This document shows, piece by piece, positions 16,861-25,260 of a DNA stretch of 64,000 bases. The stretch covers positions 1 to 64,000 of the forward strand of contig NZ_STFG01000009.1 in assembly GCF_004833285.1 (NCBI RefSeq), in the 5' to 3' direction. Source of the stretch: Lampropedia puyangensis (GTDB taxonomy: Bacteria; Pseudomonadota; Gammaproteobacteria; Burkholderiales; Burkholderiaceae_C). Position 1 is the first letter of the stretch. Each line of letters opens with the position of its first letter. Position numbers and translations under genes: made by a program. A model generated the notes under the pieces. That model was not told the DNA's origin and ran no database searches. It worked only from the letters and a program-made list of their open reading frames with translations.

Positions 16861-17609
16861 CATTGAATTTTTTGGTGGCACCAGATTTCCCGCCGCAAAA
16901 CTTTGCGGGTTGGCACATGTTCAATACGGTGTTGCAAAAGCGTTCTGGCCTGCGCTTGCATTTACTGATGCCACAAAATGCGACGGAGCAGTCAGAACAA
17001 TTGGCCAGTGGTGCTGTGGATGTGCTTTATGCCAACCCTTTTGATGCCGCCGAGCTGATTCGCGACCAAGGCTTTATCCCGTTTGCCAGGCCTGTCAATC
17101 GCTCCAATGAGATGGTGATCGCCACTTCGGCAAAGGCTGATCAGGTCAATACCGTCGAGGACCTCAAGTCGGGCGTACAGATCGCTTTAACAGCCAACCA
17201 TGATGTCAAGCTGATTGGGCTGCGGTTGCTTGAGCCGGCAGATGTGACTGAGCAAGATGTGCAGTGGGAATTGGTGGACAGTTACCAAGCGGCGGCGCGC
17301 TTAGTGATTCAAGGCAAAGTCGATGCGGGTTTTTTCTTGGCAACGGCCTACCACTCTTTATCCAAGCTCACTAAGAGCCAGCTCAAGCCTTTGATTGAGA
17401 GCTCTCTCAAAAATATCTCTCACGTGCTGATCGCACATCCGCGCGTTGCTAATGACATCGCCGTGATTAAGACGGCCATGCTTGGAGTTGGGGCGCAGGC
17501 CGGTGATGCCGATGTGCTGCAGGCCATGGGGTTGGATGAAGGGCTCGAAGGCATGGAACAAGAAGATGCGGAGTTCATGATCGACTTGATGGACACATTG
17601 CGTGACTGA
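16857..17609 (+). CDS. PhnD-like periplasmic-binding-fold protein without signal peptide
   Basis: The 250-residue protein has the type-2 solute-binding fold of the PhnD/phosphonate-binding family: FLVAPDFPPQNF at the start, ASGAVDVLYANPFDAAEL, RPVNRSNEMVIATS, VEDLKSGVQIALTAN and DAGFFLATAYHSL. It begins directly with the first beta strand, so it has no signal sequence and should stay in the cytoplasm. No permease or ATPase gene is adjacent. It overlaps the PAS gene by 4 nt (ATGA), implying coupled synthesis. A cytosolic ligand-sensing role is more plausible than transport. Confidence 0.78.
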   Translation: MTLNFLVAPDFPPQNFAGWHMFNTVLQKRSGLRLHLLMPQNATEQSEQLASGAVDVLYANPFDAAELIRDQGFIPFARPVNRSNEMVIATSAKADQVNTVEDLKSGVQIALTANHDVKLIGLRLLEPADVTEQDVQWELVDSYQAAARLVIQGKVDAGFFLATAYHSLSKLTKSQLKPLIESSLKNISHVLIAHPRVANDIAVIKTAMLGVGAQAGDADVLQAMGLDEGLEGMEQEDAEFMIDLMDTLRD

Positions 17610-17668
17610 ATGCCGTGTATGTTGCCGGCTGAAAAGAAGGGCAATATCCAAACACAAGGAAAGTGCGC

Positions 17669-18301
17669 ATGAGTCGCCTTGAACACAATACAACACCGGC
17701 TGGCTCGGTGCTTGATCAAGCCTGGCAGGCGCGGCAGCGGTTACGGCAGTTGAGCCGCAGAGTCATGGCGCAGCCACGCCATACAACAACCCACCGCAAA
17801 CGTTTAGAGGCGGCGATGGGCATTGCTGGTGATGAGCCATTGCAAGGTTGTTTGGTGGACTTGTTTCACGCTATTGAGCCGCGCCATGCCACACCGCTGT
17901 TTGAGCAGGCATGTGACATGGCCAGCGCACAGTTACAGCCCCATGTGGCACAAGCCTTTTTGCAACAATTTGCGCAAGGCGATGCGATTGAGTCCATCCA
18001 TGTGCTGGCCACGCGCTGGAGTGTCTTGGTGCAACCCTCCGCTGCTGTGCCTGCGCGGATGCGCCGTGCCAGTGGAGATGAGTCGCGCCGGCTGGCGCAA
18101 CGCGTATTGGCGGCGCTACAAGAAGGAGGCCAGACGGCTGAGCTGGTGGAACAGGAATTTTTGGCCCATTGTCTGGCTTGTCATGATCGATTGGCATTCA
18201 TGCTTGCGCGAAGAGAATGGCTGCGCAACCATCCTGAGTTGAATCCACAATGGCAGGCTGTGGCCCTGAAGTTGGAGCAAGAAGCCATGTCCAGCACCTG
18301 A
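17669..18301 (+). CDS. unrecognised helical protein of the Roadblock/PAS/PhnD cassette
   Basis: I do not recognise this 210-residue protein. It looks mostly alpha-helical, with many glutamine and alanine residues, an arginine-rich N-terminus (residues 15-45) and no signal peptide or membrane segment. The ATG at 17669 is preceded by AAGGAA seven bases upstream, which decides it over the GTG at 17663. It follows the PhnD-like gene by 59 bp in the same direction, and the next gene follows 62 bp later. Base composition resembles the neighbours, so it does not look recently acquired. Confidence 0.7.
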   Translation: MSRLEHNTTPAGSVLDQAWQARQRLRQLSRRVMAQPRHTTTHRKRLEAAMGIAGDEPLQGCLVDLFHAIEPRHATPLFEQACDMASAQLQPHVAQAFLQQFAQGDAIESIHVLATRWSVLVQPSAAVPARMRRASGDESRRLAQRVLAALQEGGQTAELVEQEFLAHCLACHDRLAFMLARREWLRNHPELNPQWQAVALKLEQEAMSST

Positions 18302-18363
18302 TTGGGCATGGGGTTGCTTGATGTGCCTCTTTTCATTGATGTCTCGTCATCACTTAAACGTTC

Positions 18364-19017
18364 ATGAATACGTCTACTACACGTTCTGGCCAGCGCCAGG
18401 GATCTTCAGGTCTTTTTGAGACTTGGTACACGCTGACCCCTCAGGGGGTTCTGTATGCCTTTGGCTCTCCTGAGCCTGATGCACAACAAAAGGCCTTGCA
18501 AGCATTGCTGCGCAATGAACAGGCTGTCAGTAAAAGTGAATGGGGCCGTTCCAACCTGGAAAATGCCAATTTGCAGCAGGCGCAAGAGCGGCAATGGGTT
18601 CAATTGATGTCCAGTGCGGTGTCTGGGCCTGATACTCGTTTATCTGACTTTATCCGCCATGTGATTGCTCCATTGTCAGGCCAACGCCAGGCCGTATTGG
18701 CTTCGGATTCGGGATTTTGCCTAGACCGCGTTGGTGTTGAGCAGGATGAAGCCGAAGCAGTCAGTGCTGCTGCCGCCGATTTTTCTGAATACGCCAAACG
18801 CCAGTCGCGTCGTGGTTGGCAAGGTGCCAACCGCTATGTCTCGTTTTACGACGACCCCCATCTGTTGCTGCCAAGCTGGTCCTTTGTGCCGATCTGGGTT
18901 GATGGGGCGGGCTATTGGCTGGCTATTGCTGGTGAGCCGCTGTTAAATAGTCTGGCACTGGTGGAGCTGGTGTGGGGAATTTGCCTGGCTGGTAACCGTT
19001 TTGCCGCTGATTTTTAA
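18364..19017 (+). CDS. unrecognised protein with a Roadblock-like C-terminal half
   Basis: This 217-residue protein has no signal peptide or membrane helix. Residues about 108-213 read like a divergent Roadblock/LC7 domain. There is a strand AVLASDSGFCLDRVG, a long helix over AEAVSAAAADFSEYAKRQ, strands SWSFVPIWVDGAGYWLAIAG, and a closing helix LNSLALVELVWGICLAG; the 120-residue protein at 15992 has the same order. Residues 15-36 (GLFETWYTLTPQGVLYAFG) and the central helical part are unfamiliar. It is the last gene of the cassette and is convergent with cueR. The Roadblock assignment is tentative. Confidence 0.65.
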   Translation: MNTSTTRSGQRQGSSGLFETWYTLTPQGVLYAFGSPEPDAQQKALQALLRNEQAVSKSEWGRSNLENANLQQAQERQWVQLMSSAVSGPDTRLSDFIRHVIAPLSGQRQAVLASDSGFCLDRVGVEQDEAEAVSAAAADFSEYAKRQSRRGWQGANRYVSFYDDPHLLLPSWSFVPIWVDGAGYWLAIAGEPLLNSLALVELVWGICLAGNRFAADF

Positions 19018-19045
19018 TGCCCGTTGAATTGACCTTGTGTCTCCA

Positions 19046-19489
19046 TCATGGGCAATGCGGGCAGGCACGTTGCTCAGGCTCTGTGTGAGCGGTTTTGTTG
19101 TCCGCCAATGAAGCCAGGATGGGGCAGTCTGGCCTGCCATCGCCGTGGCAGGCGTGTACGAGTGATTGCAGTGTTTGCGCCATTTGCTGCAGATCCATGA
19201 TTTTCAGCTCCAGTGCGCGAATGTGCTCCTGTGCAATGCGTTTGACGTCAGCGCTTTGGCGACTGCGGTCTGCCCAGAGGCTGAGCAAGTTGCCTGTTTC
19301 CTGCATTGAAAAGCCCAAATCACGAGCTCTGCGGATGAATTGCAGTCGGTGAATGTCTGCATCCATATAGTGGCGATAGCCCGCTTGGCTGCGGATGGCT
19401 GCTGGCAGCAAACCGCTGTCCTCGTAATAGCGAATCATTTTGGCTGAAACACCGCTGGCTTTTGCTGCCTGGCCGATAGTCATCGTCAT
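19046..19489 (-). CDS. cueR: CueR, copper-responsive MerR-family activator
   Basis: The 147-residue protein has a MerR HTH (TIGQAAKASGVSAKMIRYYEDSGLLP), a dimerisation helix and the Cu(I)-binding loop CHGDGRPDCPI, matching the two-cysteine loop of CueR. An additional CPHCP tail at the extreme C-terminus is not usual in CueR. The ATG at 19489 has an AAAGGGG ribosome binding site 7 nt upstream. It lies 43 bp after the copA stop on the same strand, so copA and cueR appear to be one operon. A CueR-type operator lies upstream of copA. Confidence 0.9.
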   Translation of the reverse strand: MTMTIGQAAKASGVSAKMIRYYEDSGLLPAAIRSQAGYRHYMDADIHRLQFIRRARDLGFSMQETGNLLSLWADRSRQSADVKRIAQEHIRALELKIMDLQQMAQTLQSLVHACHGDGRPDCPILASLADNKTAHTEPEQRACPHCP

Positions 19490-19532
19490 CCAAGAGCCCC
19501 TTTCAAGCATGCACCTGCATTTTTCGTTTGCG

Positions 19533-22121
19533 TTAATGCGCTGCTGGCGCGAAGCGGCGCAAACGCAAGGCATTGCCTAAGACAAAGACGCTCGATAGCG
19601 CCATCGCACCGGCTGCAAATACGGGCGAGAGCAGTAGGCCCCAAGCTGGGTACAGCACGCCTGCGGCAACTGGAATCAACGCGGTGTTGTAGGCAAATGC
19701 CCAGAACAGGTTTTGCCGGATATTGCCTATCGTCGCTTTGGACAGCGCAATCGCATTGGGAATGCCTTGCAAATTGCCTGACATGAGCACTACGTCAGCT
19801 GTCTCGACCGCAATGTCCGTACCAGTGCCAATGGCCAACCCTACATCTGCCTCGGCCAATGCAGGGGCATCGTTGATGCCATCGCCTACAAATGCAACAG
19901 GCCCATGCGTTTGTCGCAACAGTTTAAGCGCCTGCACTTTACCCTCTGGGAGCACTTCGGCTTTCACTTCGTCAATACCTAGCTGATTGGCAATAGCCTG
20001 TGCGGTTTGTGCATTGTCGCCGGTGAGCATGGCTACTTTCAGTCCTAGCGCATGCAGCGCGGCAATGGCTGCGGGCGTGCTGGGTTTGATGGGGTCTGCT
20101 ACCGCCACGATGGCTGCTAGTTGGCCGTCAAGGGCAGCGTACAAAGGAGTTTTTCCTTCTTGTCCAAGGCGAGAGGCGGTTTCTGCAAAAGGGGCGACCG
20201 ATACGCCGATTTTTGCCATGAAACGGTCTGCACCAACTTCAACGCGTAGCGGCCTTGAAGCACGATCGGGCTTTTCAGTGCTACGCACAATGGCCCGCAC
20301 GCCATATCCAGTCACCGATTCAAATGCCTCCAGCGCTGGCATGGGAAATTGCGTTGCCTGTGCCGCTTGCACAATGGCACGGGCGATGGGGTGTTCTGAG
20401 TGCGATTCAACAGCTGCCATGGCAGACAACACGGTGTCGTGGTCGAAACCTGCGGTGATCTCTAAGTCTGTCAAAACCGGTTTGCCTTCAGTGAGAGTGC
20501 CGGTTTTGTCCACAGCCACAACGCGCGCATCCCTGAGTAACTGCAGTGCCTGTCCCTTTCGAAACAAAATGCCCAATTCAGCGCCGCGCCCAGTACCGAC
20601 CATGATGGAGGTTGGCGTGGCCAGCCCCATGGCACATGGGCAGGCGATGATGAGCACGGCAACGGCATTGACCAAAGCCAACGTCAAGGCCGGCTCAGGG
20701 CCCCATGCCATCCACACGGCAAAGGTGAGCAAGGCAGCAGCCATGACTGCTGGTACGAACCACAGGGTAATTTTGTCTACCAAGGTCTGAATGGGCAGTT
20801 TGGCGCCTTGGGCTTCTTGCACCATGCGGATGATTTGTGCCAATACGGTAGAAGAACCCACGGCGGTGGCTCGATAGCTGAACGCCCCGGTTTGGTTAAT
20901 GGTGCCACCAATCACCTTGTCGTTTGGCTGTTTTTGCACGGGGATGGGCTCGCCTGAAATCATCGACTCATCGATATAGCTGCTGCCTTGTTGAATCTCT
21001 CCATCTACAGGAATGCGCTCACCTGGACGCACGTGTACAACGTCGCCAACTGCAACCTCGCCGATGGCAATTTCCTCGATCGATGTTCCGCGTTCGACCC
21101 GTGCTGTTTTGGCTTGTAACCCGACTAAATGTTGGATTGCTGCAGAGGTGCGACCTTTGGCGCGAGCTTCCAGATACCGGCCCAGTAACACCAAAGCCAC
21201 AATGACTGCTGCCGCTTCGTAGTACACGTTGACGGTATGCGCAGGCAGCACTTGTGGAGTGAATGTCGCGACCAGTGAATAACCGTAGGCTGCCAGGGTA
21301 CCTACGGCAACTAACGAGTGCATGTCGGGCGCTCCGCGCAGCAAGGCAGGGATGCCATGGCGGTAAAAACGCAAGCCCGGGCCCAGCAGCACTAACGTAG
21401 TAAGAGCCCATTGAATCAACCAACTGGTGTGTGTACCTATGGTGCACGCAATCCAATGGTGCATGCCCGGAATGAGGTGCGCGCCCATTTCCAAAACGAA
21501 AACTGGCAGGGCCAGTGCTGCGGCTATCAGCAAGTCACGCCGAAGGGTCTGCTGCTCCTGTCGTGCTCGGGTCTGGGTTTGCTCCACTGCATGGGTCGTT
21601 TGGTCTTGTGTAACCACACTGGCTTTGTAGCCTGCTTGTTCAATGGCCGCCAGCAGCTCAGGTGCACGGGCTGCACCGACAATGTTGGCACGCTCTGTAG
21701 CCAGATTCACTTGAGCACTCTGCACGCCAGGCACCCGCTGTAACGCGCGCTCGACTCTGCCCACGCAAGAAGCGCAGGTCATACCTTCAACCAGTAACTC
21801 CATGCTATTGCTTGGCTGCGGGGGGATAGGGTCAAGCACCGTATAGCCTGCGTTCTCAATGGCTTGCACCAATGCTGCACGATCGATCGTTGTTTTAGCC
21901 TCTTGGGGGCGAATCAACGCCTCTTGGGTGACAAGATTGATCTGCGCTGAGCCAACACCTGCGACTTTTTGTAAAGCCTTTTCCGCTCGCGCGACGCATG
22001 AAGCGCAATGCAGACCATCCAGCGACAGCCGCATGCTTCCATCATCGGCTATTGAGGTCGGCGCTGCAGTAGGCAAGGCGTCTGTTGCGTTAGGAGAAGA
22101 GGTGATCGGTTGCACTTGCAT
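19533..22121 (-). CDS. copA: Cu(I)-exporting P1B-type ATPase
   Basis: The 862-residue inner-membrane pump exports Cu(I) from the cytoplasm. There are two N-terminal heavy-metal-associated domains, with C39/C42 (GLHCASC) and C116/C119 (GMTCASC). These are followed by about eight membrane segments, the actuator motif SGEPIP, the transport motif CPC in [13 protein letters not shown], the phosphorylation motif [11 protein letters not shown], the TGDN motif and [11 protein letters not shown]. Length and order fit CopA with two HMA domains. It is transcribed with cueR downstream, from a promoter containing a CueR box. Confidence 0.96.
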   Translation of the reverse strand: MQVQPITSSPNATDALPTAAPTSIADDGSMRLSLDGLHCASCVARAEKALQKVAGVGSAQINLVTQEALIRPQEAKTTIDRAALVQAIENAGYTVLDPIPPQPSNSMELLVEGMTCASCVGRVERALQRVPGVQSAQVNLATERANIVGAARAPELLAAIEQAGYKASVVTQDQTTHAVEQTQTRARQEQQTLRRDLLIAAALALPVFVLEMGAHLIPGMHHWIACTIGTHTSWLIQWALTTLVLLGPGLRFYRHGIPALLRGAPDMHSLVAVGTLAAYGYSLVATFTPQVLPAHTVNVYYEAAAVIVALVLLGRYLEARAKGRTSAAIQHLVGLQAKTARVERGTSIEEIAIGEVAVGDVVHVRPGERIPVDGEIQQGSSYIDESMISGEPIPVQKQPNDKVIGGTINQTGAFSYRATAVGSSTVLAQIIRMVQEAQGAKLPIQTLVDKITLWFVPAVMAAALLTFAVWMAWGPEPALTLALVNAVAVLIIACPCAMGLATPTSIMVGTGRGAELGILFRKGQALQLLRDARVVAVDKTGTLTEGKPVLTDLEITAGFDHDTVLSAMAAVESHSEHPIARAIVQAAQATQFPMPALEAFESVTGYGVRAIVRSTEKPDRASRPLRVEVGADRFMAKIGVSVAPFAETASRLGQEGKTPLYAALDGQLAAIVAVADPIKPSTPAAIAALHALGLKVAMLTGDNAQTAQAIANQLGIDEVKAEVLPEGKVQALKLLRQTHGPVAFVGDGINDAPALAEADVGLAIGTGTDIAVETADVVLMSGNLQGIPNAIALSKATIGNIRQNLFWAFAYNTALIPVAAGVLYPAWGLLLSPVFAAGAMALSSVFVLGNALRLRRFAPAAH

Positions 22122-22195
22122 AAAAGACTCCGGGCCTGCTTGAGAACAGGGTCAACAAGAACAGGTATTGACTGTGACAGAAGGCTGCATGATGA

Positions 22196-22216
22196 ACCTT
22201 GCCATGATGGGAAGGT
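22196..22216 (-). promoter_or_regulatory. CueR operator in the copA promoter
   Basis: The sequence ACCTTGC-N7-GGAAGGT closely matches the CueR dyad (ACCTTCC-N7-GGAAGGT). Read on the minus strand, it sits between a TTGACC -35 box (about 22219) and a TCATCAT -10 region, giving the long spacer typical of MerR-family promoters. The copA ATG is 75 bp downstream. Confidence 0.8.
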
Positions 22217-22400
22217 CAAGTCTTTTTCTTGAGTTTCAAGGAAATGGCGCAGGGCTCAGTGGTCTATGCCATGGCCTGTTGCAGGCAAAGGAATTGTCCT
22301 GATAAGGATAATGACGGCACCAAGCTGGTGCGTGTTGGGCGCGTAATTTCAGTAATGCATCTGTGAAAAGACGCAGGCCTGTGCCATTAATGATGAAGGT

Positions 22401-22424
22401 TGACTGACTGACTGACTGGCTGGC
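22401..22424. repeat. tetranucleotide repeat (TGAC)4(TGGC)2
   Basis: Four perfect TGAC units are followed by two TGGC units and TGC. The run lies 48-71 bp upstream of the MFS start and overlaps the left arm of the terminator-like hairpin. Copy number is modest, so slippage is possible but unproven. Confidence 0.8.
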
Positions 22425-22448
22425 TGCAGGGGCAGCCATTTTTATTTT
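22421..22448 (+). terminator. terminator-like hairpin in the MFS gene leader
   Basis: The stem TGGCTGC/GCAGCCA (7 bp, loop AGGG) is followed by TTTTTATTTT on the plus strand, and ends only about 24 bp before the MFS start at 22472. No plus-strand gene lies upstream that would need a terminator, since copA reads the other way. It may therefore be an attenuator of the exporter gene. Confidence 0.6.
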
Positions 22449-22471
22449 GAATGGATTGAGTGAGGAAAGTA

Positions 22472-23983
22472 ATGTTTGTGGAATCTGTTTCAAATCCTCA
22501 TGACGCAGGGGAACCACCAGCTAATCGCTGGCTGGTACTGGCCGTGGTGTCTGCGGCGTTGTTGTTGATTGTGATCGACATGACGGTACTCTATACCGCA
22601 CTGCCCGTGCTCACGCATGAACTGCATGCAACTGCCAAGCAGAAGTTGTGGATCGTCAATATGTATCCGTTGGTGGTGGCAGGCATCTTGCCCGGTGCCG
22701 GTACGTTGGGTGATCGTTACGGCCATCGGCGTACTTTTTTGGCTGGCTTGGTGGTGTTCGGACTGGCCTCGCTATGGGCCGCGTACTCGCCCAGCGCCAA
22801 TGCGTTGATTGCAGCCCGTGCAGCCTTGGCTGTTGGAGCCGCATTGATGATGCCAGCAACATTGGCCATTATTCGCCAGACGTTTACGCAGGGGCGTGAG
22901 CGTGGCATTGCGATCGGTATTTGGGCTGCAGTGGCCTCTGGGGGGGCTGCGTTGGGTCCTGTCCTGGGAGGTCTGCTGCTGACCCAATTCTGGTGGGGAT
23001 CCGTGTTTTTGATCAATGTGCCGGTGGTCTTAGTCAGCATCGTGTTGGTGCTGGTGTTGATTGCTCCTCGGCCAGGCGACGCGACGCGACGATGGGATGC
23101 CTTGGGCTCTATCTGGATCCTGCTGGGCTTAATTGGTACGACCTATGCCGTGAAAGCAGCTGCCCAGGCCCGCGCTGATTGGGGTCAGGTTGTGCTGGCT
23201 GCCGTGGCTGGTTTTTTCTTCTTGGCGCTGTTTGTGCGACGGCAGCGACGCATCGAGCACCCCTTGCTCGATTTTGACTTGCTGCGCGACCAGTCTTTTA
23301 GCGTGGGCGTGATTGCGGCTGTGTCTTGCTCAATCGCTTTTATCGGTTTTCAACTGGTGTTCAGCCAATGGCTGCAATTGGTGCGGGAATTGACACCACT
23401 GCAAGCGGGTTTGCAGGTCATGCCGATTGCATTGGCCTCGTTCGTGTCAGGCCCGCTGGCGGGTTCTTGGATTGAGCGGGCTGGCACGCGTGCAGTCATT
23501 CTGACTGGTATGGGGATGGCAATTATTGGACTGGTGGGCGTTGTACTGACGTACCAGCCGATGGGCTGGGCACTGCTGGCTTTTCTGGTGTTGTTTGGCG
23601 CCGGTTTTGGTGTGGCCGTCACCGGCTCTTCCTCTGCCATCATGTTCAATGCACCCCAAGACAAGGCCGGTATGGCCGCCTCGGTCGAGGAGGTGTCTTA
23701 TGAGTTGGGCGGCTCATTTGGAGTGGCCCTGATGGGAAGCTTGATGACTGCTGTGTATGCAAGTCACCTTGAGTTGCCCGCGACCTTGATGGCCTACCCG
23801 CAAGCCTTGGATAGCCTGGATGAGGCGCGTTTGATTGCGGAGCAACTTCCGACAGAGCAGGCAGTGCAACTGATTGCACTGGCCTCAGATGCTTTTGACC
23901 ACGCTTTCGTGGTGGTCAGCTGCGCCGCTGCGGTGCTATTGGTTGCAGTGACTGTCGGTTTGCTTTTGTGGCGCAAACGCTAA
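22472..23983 (+). CDS. MFS multidrug exporter, DHA2 (14-TM) type
   Basis: The 503-residue inner-membrane protein has about fourteen hydrophobic segments. It has the motif-A-like loop GTLGDRYGHRRTF and the motif-C-like stretch AVASGGAALGPVLGGLLL in the fifth helix, typical of drug:H+ antiporters of the QacA/SmvA kind. SmvA-like proteins export quaternary ammonium compounds and methyl viologen, but the substrate here is inferred. ATG 22472 follows a good ribosome binding site (GAGGAAAG). The leader carries a TGAC repeat and a terminator-like hairpin. It is convergent with argE, with 12 bp between the stops. Confidence 0.88.
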   Translation: MFVESVSNPHDAGEPPANRWLVLAVVSAALLLIVIDMTVLYTALPVLTHELHATAKQKLWIVNMYPLVVAGILPGAGTLGDRYGHRRTFLAGLVVFGLASLWAAYSPSANALIAARAALAVGAALMMPATLAIIRQTFTQGRERGIAIGIWAAVASGGAALGPVLGGLLLTQFWWGSVFLINVPVVLVSIVLVLVLIAPRPGDATRRWDALGSIWILLGLIGTTYAVKAAAQARADWGQVVLAAVAGFFFLALFVRRQRRIEHPLLDFDLLRDQSFSVGVIAAVSCSIAFIGFQLVFSQWLQLVRELTPLQAGLQVMPIALASFVSGPLAGSWIERAGTRAVILTGMGMAIIGLVGVVLTYQPMGWALLAFLVLFGAGFGVAVTGSSSAIMFNAPQDKAGMAASVEEVSYELGGSFGVALMGSLMTAVYASHLELPATLMAYPQALDSLDEARLIAEQLPTEQAVQLIALASDAFDHAFVVVSCAAAVLLVAVTVGLLLWRKR

Positions 23984-23995
23984 CGCGTTTTGGCG

Positions 23996-25165
23996 CTATG
24001 CAGTAGGGCATAGTGAGTGGCTTAATTGGCGCAGGAACACCGCACAAGCTTGTATTTGCGCCATTTCCACATATTCATTAGCTTTGTGTGCCACTTGGAT
24101 ATGCCCAGGACCGCAAATGATGCTGGGGATGCCCGCTTGCTGAAACAGGCCCGCTTCTGTGGCGTAGGCTACTTTGCGTGTGGTGGTGTCTTTTGTCAGT
24201 GCGCGTGCCAATGCCGTAATGGCGTCTTGCTCGCTGGCTTCAAGTGCCGGCGCACTGGCTAGGCTGGTGATTTCAATGCGGGCATCTTGGTATTCGCTTC
24301 GCATGCGTGGCAAAAGCACCTCTTGAACATAGTGTTCGACTTGCTCGGCGATGGTTTGTGCTCGCATGCCAGGTAAGTTGCGGAATTCGTAAGAGAACTG
24401 GCATGTATCGGGAATCGTGTTGAGAGCAATGCCGCCAGCAATCATGTTGGTGGTCATGGTGGTGTAGGGCACATCAAAGGCGCGGTCGTAGGGGCCTTGC
24501 TGTTTGAATTGCTCGGCAATCTCGCGAATACGGCAAATCAACTGGGCGGCATACTCAATGGCGTTGCAGCCTTGTGGAGTGAGTGAGGAATGGGCCGCGT
24601 GCCCGTGCACATGGCACTGGTAGGCATTGATGCCTTTGTGTGCCACAACCACTTGCATGCCTGTGGGCTCACCGACTACGCAGCCATCGATATGCTGCCC
24701 TTGCTCCTGCAGGGCTTTGAGCATGACAGGTGCGCCTAGACACCCGACCTCTTCATCATAAGAAAGCGCCAGGTGCAGTGGCTTTTGGCGCGGCATGGCC
24801 AAGAACTCTGGCACCAATGACAAGGCCGTGGCGATAAAGCCTTTCATGTCGGCTGTGCCACGGCCATACCAGGCGCCGTCTTTTTCTGTCAGTGTGAACG
24901 GATCGCTGTGCCAGTCTTGTCCATCCACAGGCACCACATCGGTGTGGCCTGACAGCACGATACCTCCCTGTGTGCCCCCGTTTTGGGCGGGTAGCGTTGC
25001 GAACAAGTTGGCTTTGGTGCGATCGCTGCTGTAGTACAAGGTGCTGGGCAGACCATGCTGGTTCAGCGCATCGCGCACCGTTTCAATCAGATGGAGGTTG
25101 GAGTTTCTGCTGGTGGTGTCAAACGCTACTAAGGTACGTAGCCAATCATGTGCGGTGGTGTTCAT
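23996..25165 (-). CDS. argE: acetylornithine deacetylase
   Basis: The 389-residue M20-family metallopeptidase removes the acetyl group from N-acetylornithine in arginine synthesis. Landmarks are the metal ligand SGHTDVVPVDGQDW, GRGTADMKG, the catalytic glutamate in SYDEEVGCLG, GEPTGMQVV, the dimerisation-domain HAAHSS, and the last histidine ligand in CGPGHIQVAHKANEYV. The ATG at 25165 gives a family-typical N-terminus; the frame extends further upstream but without similarity. It is divergent from the histidine-kinase gene. Confidence 0.88.
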   Translation of the reverse strand: MNTTAHDWLRTLVAFDTTSRNSNLHLIETVRDALNQHGLPSTLYYSSDRTKANLFATLPAQNGGTQGGIVLSGHTDVVPVDGQDWHSDPFTLTEKDGAWYGRGTADMKGFIATALSLVPEFLAMPRQKPLHLALSYDEEVGCLGAPVMLKALQEQGQHIDGCVVGEPTGMQVVVAHKGINAYQCHVHGHAAHSSLTPQGCNAIEYAAQLICRIREIAEQFKQQGPYDRAFDVPYTTMTTNMIAGGIALNTIPDTCQFSYEFRNLPGMRAQTIAEQVEHYVQEVLLPRMRSEYQDARIEITSLASAPALEASEQDAITALARALTKDTTTRKVAYATEAGLFQQAGIPSIICGPGHIQVAHKANEYVEMAQIQACAVFLRQLSHSLCPTA

Positions 25166-25260
25166 ATAGACGTCAATCCAAAAGGCTGCGCAGAAAGGGC
25201 GCTGCGTCGCGATAGGTCCAAGTTGGTGCAAATTGGCATGCAGTTTGCTCAATCTTGAAC

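Noticed and set aside
19987-20790. Long plus-strand open frame (267 codons) antisense to copA
   Set aside because: It is a frame shadow: the minus-strand copA has every P-type ATPase motif, and the antisense translation is low-complexity without family features.
22240-22400. Riboswitch (guanidine type) in the MFS leader
   Set aside because: Hairpins such as GCACCAAGCTGGTGC occur, but the conserved sequence blocks of ykkC or mini-ykkC RNAs are not there.
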